NCBI GenBank assembly: GCA_964392615.1
Contig: CAYMRB010000559.1
Span: 1 to 5,513, forward strand
Source: CAYMRB01 sp964392615
GTDB lineage: Bacteria > Planctomycetota > UBA8108
Length of the DNA: 5,513 nt
Reading direction: 5' to 3'
In this document: positions 1 to 5,513 of the stretch, in pieces
Position numbering within the stretch: position 1 is the first letter of the stretch
Layout: every line of letters begins with the position of its first letter
The notes under the pieces: generated by a model
What the model saw: the letters and a program-made list of their open reading frames with translations, nothing else
Databases searched by the model: none
Told to the model about the DNA's origin: nothing
Translations under genes and position numbers: made by a program

Positions 1-96
1 GAGTCCGAGGACCTCGCCGGGCTCGACGCGAAACGACAGATCGTCGACAGCGCGCGTCTCGCCGTAGACCTTCGAGTAGTGTTCGACTTCGATCAT
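1..96 (-). CDS. ABC transporter ATP-binding protein, N-terminal fragment (runs off left edge)
   Basis: Only the first 32 codons are in the window. They begin MIEVEHYSKVYGETRAVDDL and continue SFRVEPGEVLGL. This is the standard opening of an ABC ATPase: first beta strand, a Y-G A-loop region (Tyr11), then the A-V-D-D-L-S-F and P-G-E-V-L-G-L strands just before the Walker A motif, which would lie outside the window. ABC ATPases of this type hydrolyse ATP on the cytoplasmic face of the membrane to drive a partner permease. The style is closest to ABC-2 type exporters (the GldA/NatA/CcmA kind), but the substrate cannot be told. The ATG at 96-94 is the likely start, because an in-frame TGA lies only four codons upstream. 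No good Shine-Dalgarno sequence is visible. The gene is separated from the operon before it by a strong hairpin, so it probably has its own promoter. Confidence 0.85.
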   Translation of the reverse strand, partial: MIEVEHYSKVYGETRAVDDLSFRVEPGEVLGL

Positions 97-132
97 CGCC
101 CGCGGCTTTCAGCCTCACGCCAAGGTGCCGCG

Positions 133-162
133 AGGATAGGCGATCGACGTCGGATCGGACAA
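133..162 (-). promoter_or_regulatory. possible weak sigma-70-type promoter for the ABC ATPase gene
   Basis: Reading the minus strand, TTGTCC (162-157) and TATCCT (138-133) are separated by 18 bases. Each matches four of six consensus positions. The -10 box lies about 36 bases before the ATG at 96 and downstream of the hairpin, so the place is right for a promoter of the next gene. Matches this weak occur by chance, and housekeeping promoters in planctomycete-like genomes are poorly defined. This is a suggestion only. Confidence 0.22.
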
Positions 163-177
163 AGAATTCGTGCATCG

Positions 178-219
178 GCTGTGGGCTTTCCCGTCCCCGA
201 GAACGGGAAAGCCCACAGC
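178..219 (-). terminator. perfect 17-bp inverted repeat, probable transcription terminator
   Basis: The arms at 178-194 (GCTGTGGGCTTTCCCGT) and 203-219 are exact reverse complements around an 8-base loop. The hairpin starts 10 bases beyond the stop codon of the 667-residue exported protein and precedes the ABC ATPase gene, where an operon would end. On the minus strand the stem is not followed at once by a run of T. The nearest T-rich stretch is ATTCTTTG, several bases on, so it is not a textbook intrinsic terminator. It may be a terminator that does not need a U tract, a stabilising 3' end, or a copy of a dispersed repeat. Confidence 0.6.
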
Positions 220-228
220 GGGTGGCGC

Positions 229-2232
229 TCACCGCACCTCGCGTACGCGCGCGATCAGCAGTTGCGCGTCGCGGCCGGCGCGCGCGTCGCTGTGCAGCAC
301 CACGTCGGCATCGAGCCGGATGTCGCGCTCCACATCCCAGTAGAGGACGTCCTGCGACGGCAGGGTCAGGTGGAACTCGGTCGTACTGTGGGCGCCCGCC
401 GGCAGCCCTTGCGCCTCGCCCTCGCTCGTCACCTCACCGATCGTCGGCGTCCGCGATCGTACCTTGCGAGACTCCGAGAGCTTCGCCTCGGCCCCGTAGA
501 GGTGGAGGCGGGCGGGGCGGTCTCCCTCGCCGAGGTCGACCTGGATGCGGAACTCGAGACCGTCGCCGCACGTCTGCGTCACCGGGTCGTGCCGCTCGAC
601 GATCGCGAAGCCGGTGCCGCCCGAGACCGCCTCGATGTCAACGACCAATGTGTGCAGGTTCGCGAGGCGCAGGGCGTGCGTTTCGCCGACCACTCCGGTC
701 AGCGAGAAGTGTCGCACGTCGGCGTCGACGAGTTCGCGCCATCCGTCCGCGAGGTGGACCCCGTCGCTCATGCGCGAGCGAATCGCCGTGAAAGCCTGTC
801 GCCCGCAGTTGACGAGCTCGAGGTCGACCCGCACGACGCGGGTGAGGCGGCGGACCTCGGCGGCGAGGTACTTCGCGACTTCCGCGTGTCCCTCGCGCCG
901 CGTGTCGAGGAAGAGCATGCGGCGCGGGCCGTAGACCTCGAACCAGCTCGGATCATCGCTGTGGAACACCTCCTCGCCGCCCGCGATCTCGTACAGAAAC
1001 TCCTCGGCGACCTCGAGATCCGAGTCGTGTCGCCGCACGCGCCAGGACGGTCGGGGTATCCACCAGCGACGCTCGAGGAGCGACAGGTCGTAGTGCTGCA
1101 GGAACTCGGCCTGTCTCGACGGCTTCGCGGCGCCCCCCGCCTGCGCCCCCTCGGCGCGCAGGCGCAACAGGACCACCGCCCCCTCGAGATCCCGCTCGGC
1201 GGTCGTCACGCCGGACACGTCGCCGACGACGTACGTGCTGCCGGCGCGAGCTACCAGGCTGGTCGAGAAGAGCATCTCGCCGACGATCGGCAGGTCGACC
1301 CCTCCCCAGGTCGACGCGACCTGGTCCGCCGATGCGTTGATTCGGCTCCGACCGATCGCGACGTCGAGGAAGATCGCGTCGCTGCCGGGAATCTCGAGCG
1401 GACGAATGTGGAGCTGCTCGCCGCCGGGCGACTTGGCGATGACCGGATTGATCACCGGGATCACGCCGGTCTGGTTGACCTCGTAGTCGCTCAGCAGGGA
1501 ACGGAACCGATTGCCGCGTGTCACCGTCGGCTTGCCGACCCGGGCCGCCGCCGACAGGAGCCGGGCCGATCGGTGGATGAGCACGCGATCGAACACGTCT
1601 TGGGCGAGCGCCGACGGCTTGGTGCGCCAATCGGGATCGACCGCGTCGAGTGCCGCCGTCGGCGCGATGATGCACTCGACTCCGAGGCGTCGAGAGGCCA
1701 CGGCGCGCAGAGGCTTCAGTAGCTGCGGCACGGCTGCGTGCCCCTCCGCAGTCGTCCGCACGAACAGCTTGCCGGCGCGATAGTACGCGTCGACGTAGTC
1801 TTCATCCTCTGCACCGATTTGGTGCGCGACGCCGCGCTGGACCAGCTCTTCGACGTGCTCGGCCAACTCGTGGGTGCTGCGCGTGTAGTCCTCGCCCCCA
1901 AGGGAGACCTCCGGTCCGGCCGTCGCGACTCCGAGAGGTCCGACGATCTCGTCGCAGAAGAGCGACGTGTACGGGTTGGATGCGTAGTCGCTCTTCTTCT
2001 TAAGACTGATGTTCCCGGGCTCGGACGGCGCGATGTTCGCGATCACCAGCGCGCCACGCGGTGCCAGACGCGTCAGCGAGACATCAGCGGTCGGCGTGAC
2101 GATGTCGCCGACGTCGTAGGCGCGCAGCACCTGCGGCACCGGCGCCTCCTCGTCCTGGGCGCGTGCGGTCGTGGTGACGAGCAGGCTCGCCAGGCAAAGG
2201 GCACAGGTCGAGATCGAGATCGAGATCCTCAT
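229..2232 (-). CDS. exported protein with two tandem secretin-like modules (hypothetical)
   Basis: 667 residues. Residues 1-25 form a Sec signal peptide (MR, a hydrophobic core, then A-R-A before Q26), so the product is periplasmic or outer-membrane. Module A (about 150-360) has a secretin N-domain-like strand-helix unit (LFVRTTAEGHAAVPQLLKPL, 156-175). Beta-rich phrases follow that recall a secretin core: DYEVNQTG and NPVIAKSPGGEQLHIRPLEI around 249-281, then LPIVGEMLFSTSLVARAGST around 314-333. Module B (about 433-667) repeats this order: MLFLDTRREGHAEVAKYLAA at 439-458, RHDPVTQTCGDGLEFRIQV around 547-565, and a closing strand near 657-666. The residues normally forming a full secretin gate and membrane lip are not recognisable, so it may be a degenerate relative or a scaffold rather than a pore. 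The ATG at 2232 is preceded by AAAGGAG with 7-base spacing. It is the last gene of the sigma/HEAT operon. The existence of the gene is secure; the secretin relationship is moderately supported from memory of the family, and the function is unknown. Confidence 0.78.
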   Translation of the reverse strand: MRISISISTCALCLASLLVTTTARAQDEEAPVPQVLRAYDVGDIVTPTADVSLTRLAPRGALVIANIAPSEPGNISLKKKSDYASNPYTSLFCDEIVGPLGVATAGPEVSLGGEDYTRSTHELAEHVEELVQRGVAHQIGAEDEDYVDAYYRAGKLFVRTTAEGHAAVPQLLKPLRAVASRRLGVECIIAPTAALDAVDPDWRTKPSALAQDVFDRVLIHRSARLLSAAARVGKPTVTRGNRFRSLLSDYEVNQTGVIPVINPVIAKSPGGEQLHIRPLEIPGSDAIFLDVAIGRSRINASADQVASTWGGVDLPIVGEMLFSTSLVARAGSTYVVGDVSGVTTAERDLEGAVVLLRLRAEGAQAGGAAKPSRQAEFLQHYDLSLLERRWWIPRPSWRVRRHDSDLEVAEEFLYEIAGGEEVFHSDDPSWFEVYGPRRMLFLDTRREGHAEVAKYLAAEVRRLTRVVRVDLELVNCGRQAFTAIRSRMSDGVHLADGWRELVDADVRHFSLTGVVGETHALRLANLHTLVVDIEAVSGGTGFAIVERHDPVTQTCGDGLEFRIQVDLGEGDRPARLHLYGAEAKLSESRKVRSRTPTIGEVTSEGEAQGLPAGAHSTTEFHLTLPSQDVLYWDVERDIRLDADVVLHSDARAGRDAQLLIARVREVR
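2209..2226 (-). repeat. three exact tandem hexamers inside a signal-peptide coding region
   Basis: CGAGAT occurs three times in a row on the plus strand. On the minus strand this is (ATCTCG)x3, encoding Ile-Ser-Ile-Ser-Ile-Ser at residues 3-8 of the exported protein. Because the unit is six bases, gain or loss of a copy would keep the reading frame and change only the length of the signal-peptide N-region. Confidence 0.85.
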
Positions 2233-2239
2233 CGCAGGA

Positions 2240-2246
2240 CTCCTTT
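2240..2246 (-). promoter_or_regulatory. ribosome binding site of the exported secretin-like protein
   Basis: AAAGGAG on the minus strand lies 7 bases before the ATG at 2232. It fixes this start and gives a complete signal peptide. It lies in the 36-base gap after the HEAT gene, so translation of the third operon gene can start independently. Confidence 0.8.
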
Positions 2247-2268
2247 CACTTGCAGGCTTTCTTCGGAT

Positions 2269-3855
2269 TCAAGCGCGCCCCGGCGCGGTCGATTCGCGCC
2301 ACTCACGCAACCACAGCTGCCACGCAGCGGCGCGCGGACCGAGATCGCTGCCGACGGCCCGCGCGAGAGAGCGCCGCGCCGTCGCGCGCACGGCAGGGCG
2401 CTCGAGAGCCTCGACGAGCGCCTGCACCGCATCCGGGCAGTCCAGGCGTGCGAGGCGGCCGAGGGCGGCGATCGCGCGTTTCGCGGCGCGACCCCTCTGA
2501 AGCGTCTCTTCAACCAAGAGGCGTACGGCTTCTGCACTGCGCCGGCGCAGTGCGGTTTCGACGTTCGATGCGTGCGCCGGCAGCCAGACATGCGTACCGG
2601 AAGCGAGTCGTGCATCGATCGAGAGAAGCGTCCGGATCGCGTCGTCGCCGGGAATCCTCGCGATCGCGTCGATCGCCGCCGCACCGCGTTCGTCGGCGAG
2701 TCGGGTCCACGACTCGAGGGTGTCGAGAGCGTGCGGGTCGGCGAGGGCGCCGCAGGCATCGATCGAGACACGATCGGGGCCCAGCGTGCGGAAGCGCGAC
2801 TGCAAGAGCGGCCAGGCCTCGTGCCGTCCGGACTCGCCGAGCGCGGCCGCCAGACGATCCGGCCACGACGCAGCAACGGAGAGCGCCGCCGGCCGCCAGC
2901 GGTGCTCGAGCGCGGCCGCGAGGGCCTCCACGTGGTCGCCTGAGAGGTCGGCGATGACGCCGCCGACGAGGATGGCGAGGTCCGCAGTGGTCAGCGCCGG
3001 ATCGCCGGTCGGACTCGCGAGGTCGACGAGGTACGCGGCGGCGCGGGAGGCATCGCGCGCTGCGAGCAGGCGGAACGCGAGCCGACGAGCCGCGTCGGTA
3101 TCGCCCCGCAGCACGGCCTCCAGCGACTCGGTGCCGTCGCGCTCGCCGCGTCCGCTGAAGTGCCGCGCCGCGGCGGCATCGATTCCGGGAGTGGCGAGCA
3201 CGCGTCCGAGCAGCTGCGAATACCGCGGGGCGTCGCGAAGCGCGACGAGCAATCGCTGTGCGTCGCGACTCTCCGGTCGGCTCTCGACAATATCGAGCAG
3301 CGCCCGCTCGGACTCGGGCGTATCGAGGCGCACGAGCAGCTGCGCAGCGTGGCGCCCATCGCGCCGATTCGGCGACCCGAGCTGCGCGACGAGCGCGTCG
3401 ACGCCGTCCGTCCCACGTCCGCGCAACTCGGCCAGCGTGTGATCGAGTCGGCGTCGCGCATCGAGCGCGCGCTCGACGGCCACGAGCGCCGGGTCGGGGG
3501 AACGCGGAGGCGTGGCCACGACTCGCCGTTCGGAGTCGACGTCAGAGTCGGAGCCGACGTCGACGCCCTCCGTCTCGACGCGTTCGTGGCGCGGCAATGC
3601 GAGGTCGGGCCTCGGCTCGCTCGCCGTTCGGATCGCGAGCCACAGCGCGGTCACCGCGACAGCGACCGTGGCGGCGGCCGCCGCGGTGCGAAGGACCACC
3701 AGCTTGCGCCGGCGTCGGCGCAAGCGCGCCAGCGTGGTCGTCGCGACGCGCGCCGCAGCGTGCGGGTCCGTGTCGTCGCGCGCACTCCGCACGAGATCGT
3801 CGAGCGCGTCGTCTTCGGGCGATCGATCGAGAGGCTCGTCGTGGCGCTCCTTCAC
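2269..3855 (-). CDS. single-pass membrane protein with periplasmic HEAT-like repeats, candidate sigma-factor regulator
   Basis: 528 residues from the GTG at 3855. The head (1-51) is cytoplasmic, rich in acidic residues and then ends in a basic stretch (R46-K51). One transmembrane helix follows at about 57-75 (A/V-rich, ending A-L-W-L-A-I). By the positive-inside rule, the rest is in the periplasm. Residues 81-125 are a disordered linker with an Asp/Ser run. From about 126 to 515 there are many A/L/R-rich paired helices of the HEAT type, clearest at 458-502 (for example AAKRAIAALGRLARLD and AVQALVEALERPAVRATARR). HEAT solenoids bind proteins. The head (DDLVRSARDDTDPHAAARVA) is sited like an anti-sigma domain but has no Cys, so it is not a zinc-binding anti-sigma. 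The reading frame stays open upstream to an ATG at 3948, but that would overlap the sigma gene by 97 bases. The GTG is favoured for its 4-base overlap (GTGA) with the sigma stop and for GAGGG 7 bases upstream. The regulatory role is inferred from gene order. Confidence 0.82.
   Translation of the reverse strand: MKERHDEPLDRSPEDDALDDLVRSARDDTDPHAAARVATTTLARLRRRRRKLVVLRTAAAAATVAVAVTALWLAIRTASEPRPDLALPRHERVETEGVDVGSDSDVDSERRVVATPPRSPDPALVAVERALDARRRLDHTLAELRGRGTDGVDALVAQLGSPNRRDGRHAAQLLVRLDTPESERALLDIVESRPESRDAQRLLVALRDAPRYSQLLGRVLATPGIDAAAARHFSGRGERDGTESLEAVLRGDTDAARRLAFRLLAARDASRAAAYLVDLASPTGDPALTTADLAILVGGVIADLSGDHVEALAAALEHRWRPAALSVAASWPDRLAAALGESGRHEAWPLLQSRFRTLGPDRVSIDACGALADPHALDTLESWTRLADERGAAAIDAIARIPGDDAIRTLLSIDARLASGTHVWLPAHASNVETALRRRSAEAVRLLVEETLQRGRAAKRAIAALGRLARLDCPDAVQALVEALERPAVRATARRSLARAVGSDLGPRAAAWQLWLREWRESTAPGRA
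3529..3564 (-). repeat. Asp/Ser-rich hexamer-like run in the membrane-protein linker
   Basis: Residues 98-109 of the HEAT protein read VDVGSDSDVDSE. The DNA is made of GACTCCGAC-like and GACGTCGAC units with a loose six-base period. It lies just outside the predicted membrane helix and looks like a flexible acidic linker. Its wording is close to the long repeat tract at 5380-5511. Confidence 0.55.
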
Positions 3856-4430
3856 GGCTCGTCCCTCGCGGCTCTGCCCTCGGTTCCCACGGCGGCATCG
3901 CCGAGCAGATCGCGCAGCAGGCTTCGCAAGCGCCGTCGACCGTGCCACAGGTTCGCCTTGACGCGATCTCCGGTCGTCTCGAGCGCGGACGCGATCTCGG
4001 CGACCGAGAGGCCTTCGTATACCGACAGCGCGACGACGGCGCGCTGGCCCGTCGGGAGCGACTCGATCGCCGCGCGCACGCGCTCATGCGTCTCGGATGT
4101 GGACGCGGCGAGCTCCGGGTCGCTCGCCGCGGCAGCGACGGGCTCGTCGACGTCGTCCAACCGAAGATCCTCGCGGCGTCGGCGCAGGCGGTCGCGCCAG
4201 AGGTTGACGAGGATGCGGGTGAACCACGCGTCCGCCGCGCGGATGTCGTGTAATTGTAGAATGCGGGTCATGCCTCGATAGAGCGCGTCGCCGGCGATCT
4301 CCTCGGCTTCGTGCGGTGACGAGCCGAGGCTTCGTGCCAGCGCGATGAGACGAGGCGACAGCGCGCGGACGAGGCGCTCCTGAGCCGCGGCGTCTCCGTC
4401 GCGGGCTTGCTCGACGGTTTTCGTGTCCAC
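3852..4430 (-). CDS. ECF-type RNA polymerase sigma-70 factor
   Basis: 192 residues, the usual size for an extracytoplasmic-function sigma factor, which directs RNA polymerase to a small regulon. Region 2 is at about 12-85: EQARDGDAAAQERLV, then the EAEEIAGDALYRGMTRIL helix, then AWFTRILVNLWRDRLRRRRE (core binding and -10 recognition). An acidic, Ala-rich linker (86-112) joins it to region 4 (about 114-172): I-E-S-L-P-T-G-Q-R-A-V-V, then the helix-turn-helix GLSVAEIASALETTGDRVKA and an Arg-rich recognition end (WHGRRRLRSLL). The frame is open far upstream into the methyltransferase gene, but those residues do not look like a sigma factor. The only start codon in this frame between the methyltransferase stop and region 2 is the GTG at 4430. 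It has a modest GAGG 4 bases upstream. The stop overlaps the start of the membrane HEAT gene, implying translational coupling. No convincing autoregulated ECF promoter was found in the 89-base gap before it. Confidence 0.9.
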   Translation of the reverse strand: MDTKTVEQARDGDAAAQERLVRALSPRLIALARSLGSSPHEAEEIAGDALYRGMTRILQLHDIRAADAWFTRILVNLWRDRLRRRREDLRLDDVDEPVAAAASDPELAASTSETHERVRAAIESLPTGQRAVVALSVYEGLSVAEIASALETTGDRVKANLWHGRRRLRSLLRDLLGDAAVGTEGRAARDEP

Positions 4431-4519
4431 GCCGCCTCGTCGGTCGTCACCTCCGGGTGTCTCTTCTCCAGGAGGACGGACGGGGTTCGAGCGAGTGAAG
4501 TAAAAGGGGTTTTTCGCGA
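4431..4519 (-). promoter_or_regulatory. leader region of the sigma operon with a strong but distant Shine-Dalgarno-like site
   Basis: This 89-base gap lies between the methyltransferase stop and the sigma start and is the natural place for the operon promoter. It contains an A/T-rich patch just after the methyltransferase stop (AAAAACCCCTTTTAC on the minus strand) and a very strong GGAGGTGA at 4454-4447. That site is 16 bases from the GTG at 4430, too far for normal use. CCTCC at 4475-4471 could pair with GGAGG at 4454-4450. No clear -35/-10 pair or terminator was found, so the label is positional. Confidence 0.3.
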
Positions 4520-5341
4520 TCACGGCGGCGGTGGTCTCATCCGCGTGAAGTGCCACAGGAAGATGCCTGCGGCGACCGAGACATTGAGCGAGTCGGTGCC
4601 CGACGCCATCGGCAGCGTCCAGCTGCGATCGCACGAGGCGCGCGTGTCGGCGTCGAGGCCGTCCGCTTCGCTGCCGAAGAGAAGGCCGAGCCGCCGAGGA
4701 CATTCGGCCGCTTCGAGGCACTCGGCGTCCGCGGCGACCACCGCCCCACCGAGTGTCAGACCGCACTCCGCGCGCAGTCGTTCGAGGTCGTCGCGCAGTC
4801 GGGTCGATCGACGGATGGGCACGGCGAGCGCGCCGCCCATCGACACGCGGATCGAGCGCCGCGAGAACGGGTCGCACGATCGCTCATCGACGATCACCCC
4901 GTCGACGCCGAACGCGGCGGCGCTGCGCAGGATCGCGCCGAGGTTCTGCGGATCGGCGATGCCCGACGCGATCACGACGAGCGTCCGATCTCCGGGCGGC
5001 GCGACGCGTTCGAGCGACGAGTTCGGCGGTCGGTGACCACAGGCCATCACGCCGCGGTGGAACGAGAATCCGACCAGCGTGTCGACCAGCCCGTCCGGAA
5101 TGACGAACGTCGCGCAGTCGCGAGTCACCGCCTCGTCGACGAGCGACTCGACGCGACGCGACGCGACGAGGATCGACTCCGTGCGCAGCGGGCTCGCGAG
5201 GAGCCGATGCACCAGGTGCTCCCCCTCGACGACGAACGTCGCGCTCTCGGCAGCGACCGCTCGCGCCCTCGCACGCGCCGGGAGATCCCGATACGGGGCG
5301 AGCCGCGGATCGTCGATCGAGTCGATGCGGACCAGGGGCAT
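4520..5341 (-). CDS. TrmH/SpoU-family RNA 2'-O-ribose methyltransferase
   Basis: 273 residues, typical for the family. These SPOUT enzymes move a methyl group from S-adenosylmethionine to a ribose 2'-OH in tRNA or rRNA, using a deep C-terminal trefoil knot. An N-terminal substrate-binding domain covers about 1-105 (FVVEGEHLVHRLLAS at 36-50 is the usual first-domain signature). The catalytic domain covers about 118-268. Motif 1 is IASGIADPQNLGAILRSAAA (124-143), with the conserved Asn133 and catalytic-type Arg139. Motif 2 is LLFGSEADGLD (220-230) with Glu225. Motif 3 is LPMASGTDSLNVSVAAGIFL (243-262) with Ser251-Leu252-Asn253. All key residues are present. The ATG at 5341 is fixed by GGAGG at 5354-5350, 8 bases upstream. 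Which RNA is modified (tRNA position 18, 23S rRNA or other) cannot be read from sequence, so no symbol is given. It is probably a housekeeping neighbour, not part of the sigma unit. Confidence 0.95.
   Translation of the reverse strand: MPLVRIDSIDDPRLAPYRDLPARARARAVAAESATFVVEGEHLVHRLLASPLRTESILVASRRVESLVDEAVTRDCATFVIPDGLVDTLVGFSFHRGVMACGHRPPNSSLERVAPPGDRTLVVIASGIADPQNLGAILRSAAAFGVDGVIVDERSCDPFSRRSIRVSMGGALAVPIRRSTRLRDDLERLRAECGLTLGGAVVAADAECLEAAECPRRLGLLFGSEADGLDADTRASCDRSWTLPMASGTDSLNVSVAAGIFLWHFTRMRPPPP
5151..5165. repeat. three tandem 5-bp units inside the methyltransferase gene
   Basis: ACGCG is repeated exactly three times, with related bases on both sides (CG before, ACGAG after). It encodes part of the substrate-binding domain (around ASRRVES, residues 60-66). 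A unit of five does not preserve frame, so a slip here would break the gene. It is most likely a by-product of GC-rich coding. Confidence 0.6.
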
Positions 5342-5379
5342 CGGACGTTCCTCCGAGCGCCATTATGCCCCGTGAATCC

Positions 5380-5511
5380 CCGAACTCCGACACCGACTCC
5401 GATCCCGACTCCGACGCCGACTCCGATACCGACTCCGAAACCGACTCCGAAAACGAAACCCATACCAAATCCGAAACCCGAGCCGAAGCCGAAGCCGAAA
5501 CCGAAACCGGG
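5380..5511. repeat. degenerate hexanucleotide tandem repeat upstream of the methyltransferase gene
   Basis: Twenty-two consecutive six-base units of the form NCCGAN fill this stretch and run to the window edge. The first half has a 12-base higher order: units beginning with T (TCCGAN) alternate with units beginning with A, C or G. The second half drifts to GCCGAA and ACCGAA. Being period six, the tract is open in all three plus frames and all three minus frames. On the plus strand these read as Asp/Glu alternating with Ser/Thr (from an ATG at 5365), Thr-Pro then Lys-Pro (from a GTG at 5372), or an Arg-rich frame. On the minus strand they read as Gly-Val/Ile/Phe, Ser-Glu-Ser-Val or an Arg-rich frame. 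No Shine-Dalgarno sequence precedes the plus-strand starts. Whether it is intergenic or the end of a low-complexity gene cannot be settled here. Confidence 0.85.
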
Positions 5512-5513
5512 TC

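Noticed and set aside
79..1722. Plus-strand open frame of 547 codons opposite the exported protein
   Set aside because: It is antisense to a gene with a signal peptide, a good ribosome binding site and family-like phrases. Its translation is Arg/Asp/Val-rich with no recognisable domain, as expected for the reverse of a GC-rich gene.
1738..2943. Plus-strand open frame of 401 codons across the exported-protein and HEAT gene junction
   Set aside because: It spans two convincing minus-strand genes and their ribosome binding site, and has low-complexity composition with no domain.
3160..4281. Plus-strand open frame of 373 codons opposite the HEAT and sigma genes
   Set aside because: It is a shadow of the sigma factor, whose region 2 and region 4 motifs are clear on the other strand.
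4431..4877. N-terminal extension of the sigma factor to an ATG at 4877
   Set aside because: It would overlap the methyltransferase gene, and the added residues are Arg-rich with no resemblance to a sigma factor.
5362..5367. CATAAT as a -10 box for the methyltransferase gene
   Set aside because: It matches five of six consensus bases, but there is no acceptable -35 box, and transcription would start at or next to the Shine-Dalgarno sequence. Chance is more likely.
4884..5468. Minus-strand Ser-Glu-Ser-Val reading frame continuing from the repeat tract into the methyltransferase
   Set aside because: It is out of frame with the SpoU motifs, and its openness at the right edge comes from the period-six repeat.
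5365..5513. Plus-strand gene starting ATG at 5365 with an Asp/Glu-Ser/Thr repeat
   Set aside because: It is open to the edge, but there is no ribosome binding site, and every other frame of the tract is similarly open. It is reported as a repeat instead.
1..5513. CRISPR array, tRNA, rRNA, insertion sequence, phage attachment site or replication origin
   Set aside because: No spaced direct repeats, cloverleaf, transposase motifs or origin-like A/T-rich boxes were seen by reading.

Overview
The window is a compact, high-GC bacterial segment in which every convincing gene lies on the minus strand. It suggests a planctomycete-like bacterium. The reasons are the high GC, a membrane-anchored HEAT-repeat protein paired with an alternative sigma factor, and an exported protein whose phrases resemble the degenerate secretin-like proteins I associate with that phylum. 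This placement is an inference from style, not a proof.

In transcription order (high to low coordinates) the layout is as follows. A hexanucleotide-repeat tract (5380-5511) occupies the right edge and is open in almost every frame. Next is a SpoU/TrmH-family RNA 2'-O-ribose methyltransferase (5341-4520). After 89 bases comes an ECF-type sigma-70 factor (4430-3852, GTG start). Its stop overlaps the GTG start of a single-pass membrane protein with a large HEAT-like domain (3855-2269). After 36 bases comes a 667-residue exported protein (2232-229) that seems to contain two copies of a secretin-like module. A perfect 17-bp hairpin ten bases past its stop (219-178) probably ends the unit. A new gene then begins at 96 and runs off the left edge; its 32 visible residues are the N-terminus of an ABC-transporter ATPase.

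The sigma factor, membrane HEAT protein and secretin-like protein are tightly packed, with one stop/start overlap and one short gap, and appear to be one operon. The HEAT protein has a short cytoplasmic head with no cysteine, one transmembrane helix and a predicted periplasmic HEAT-like solenoid. It is well placed to be a membrane-bound regulator of the sigma factor, and the exported protein is a candidate partner or target. This is the most interesting assembly in the window, but its function is inferred. No CRISPR array, tRNA, rRNA, insertion sequence or phage gene was seen. No gene-free stretch exceeds 300 bases; the two longest are 97-228 (hairpin and a weak possible promoter) and 5342-5513 (trmH-type gene leader and the repeat tract).
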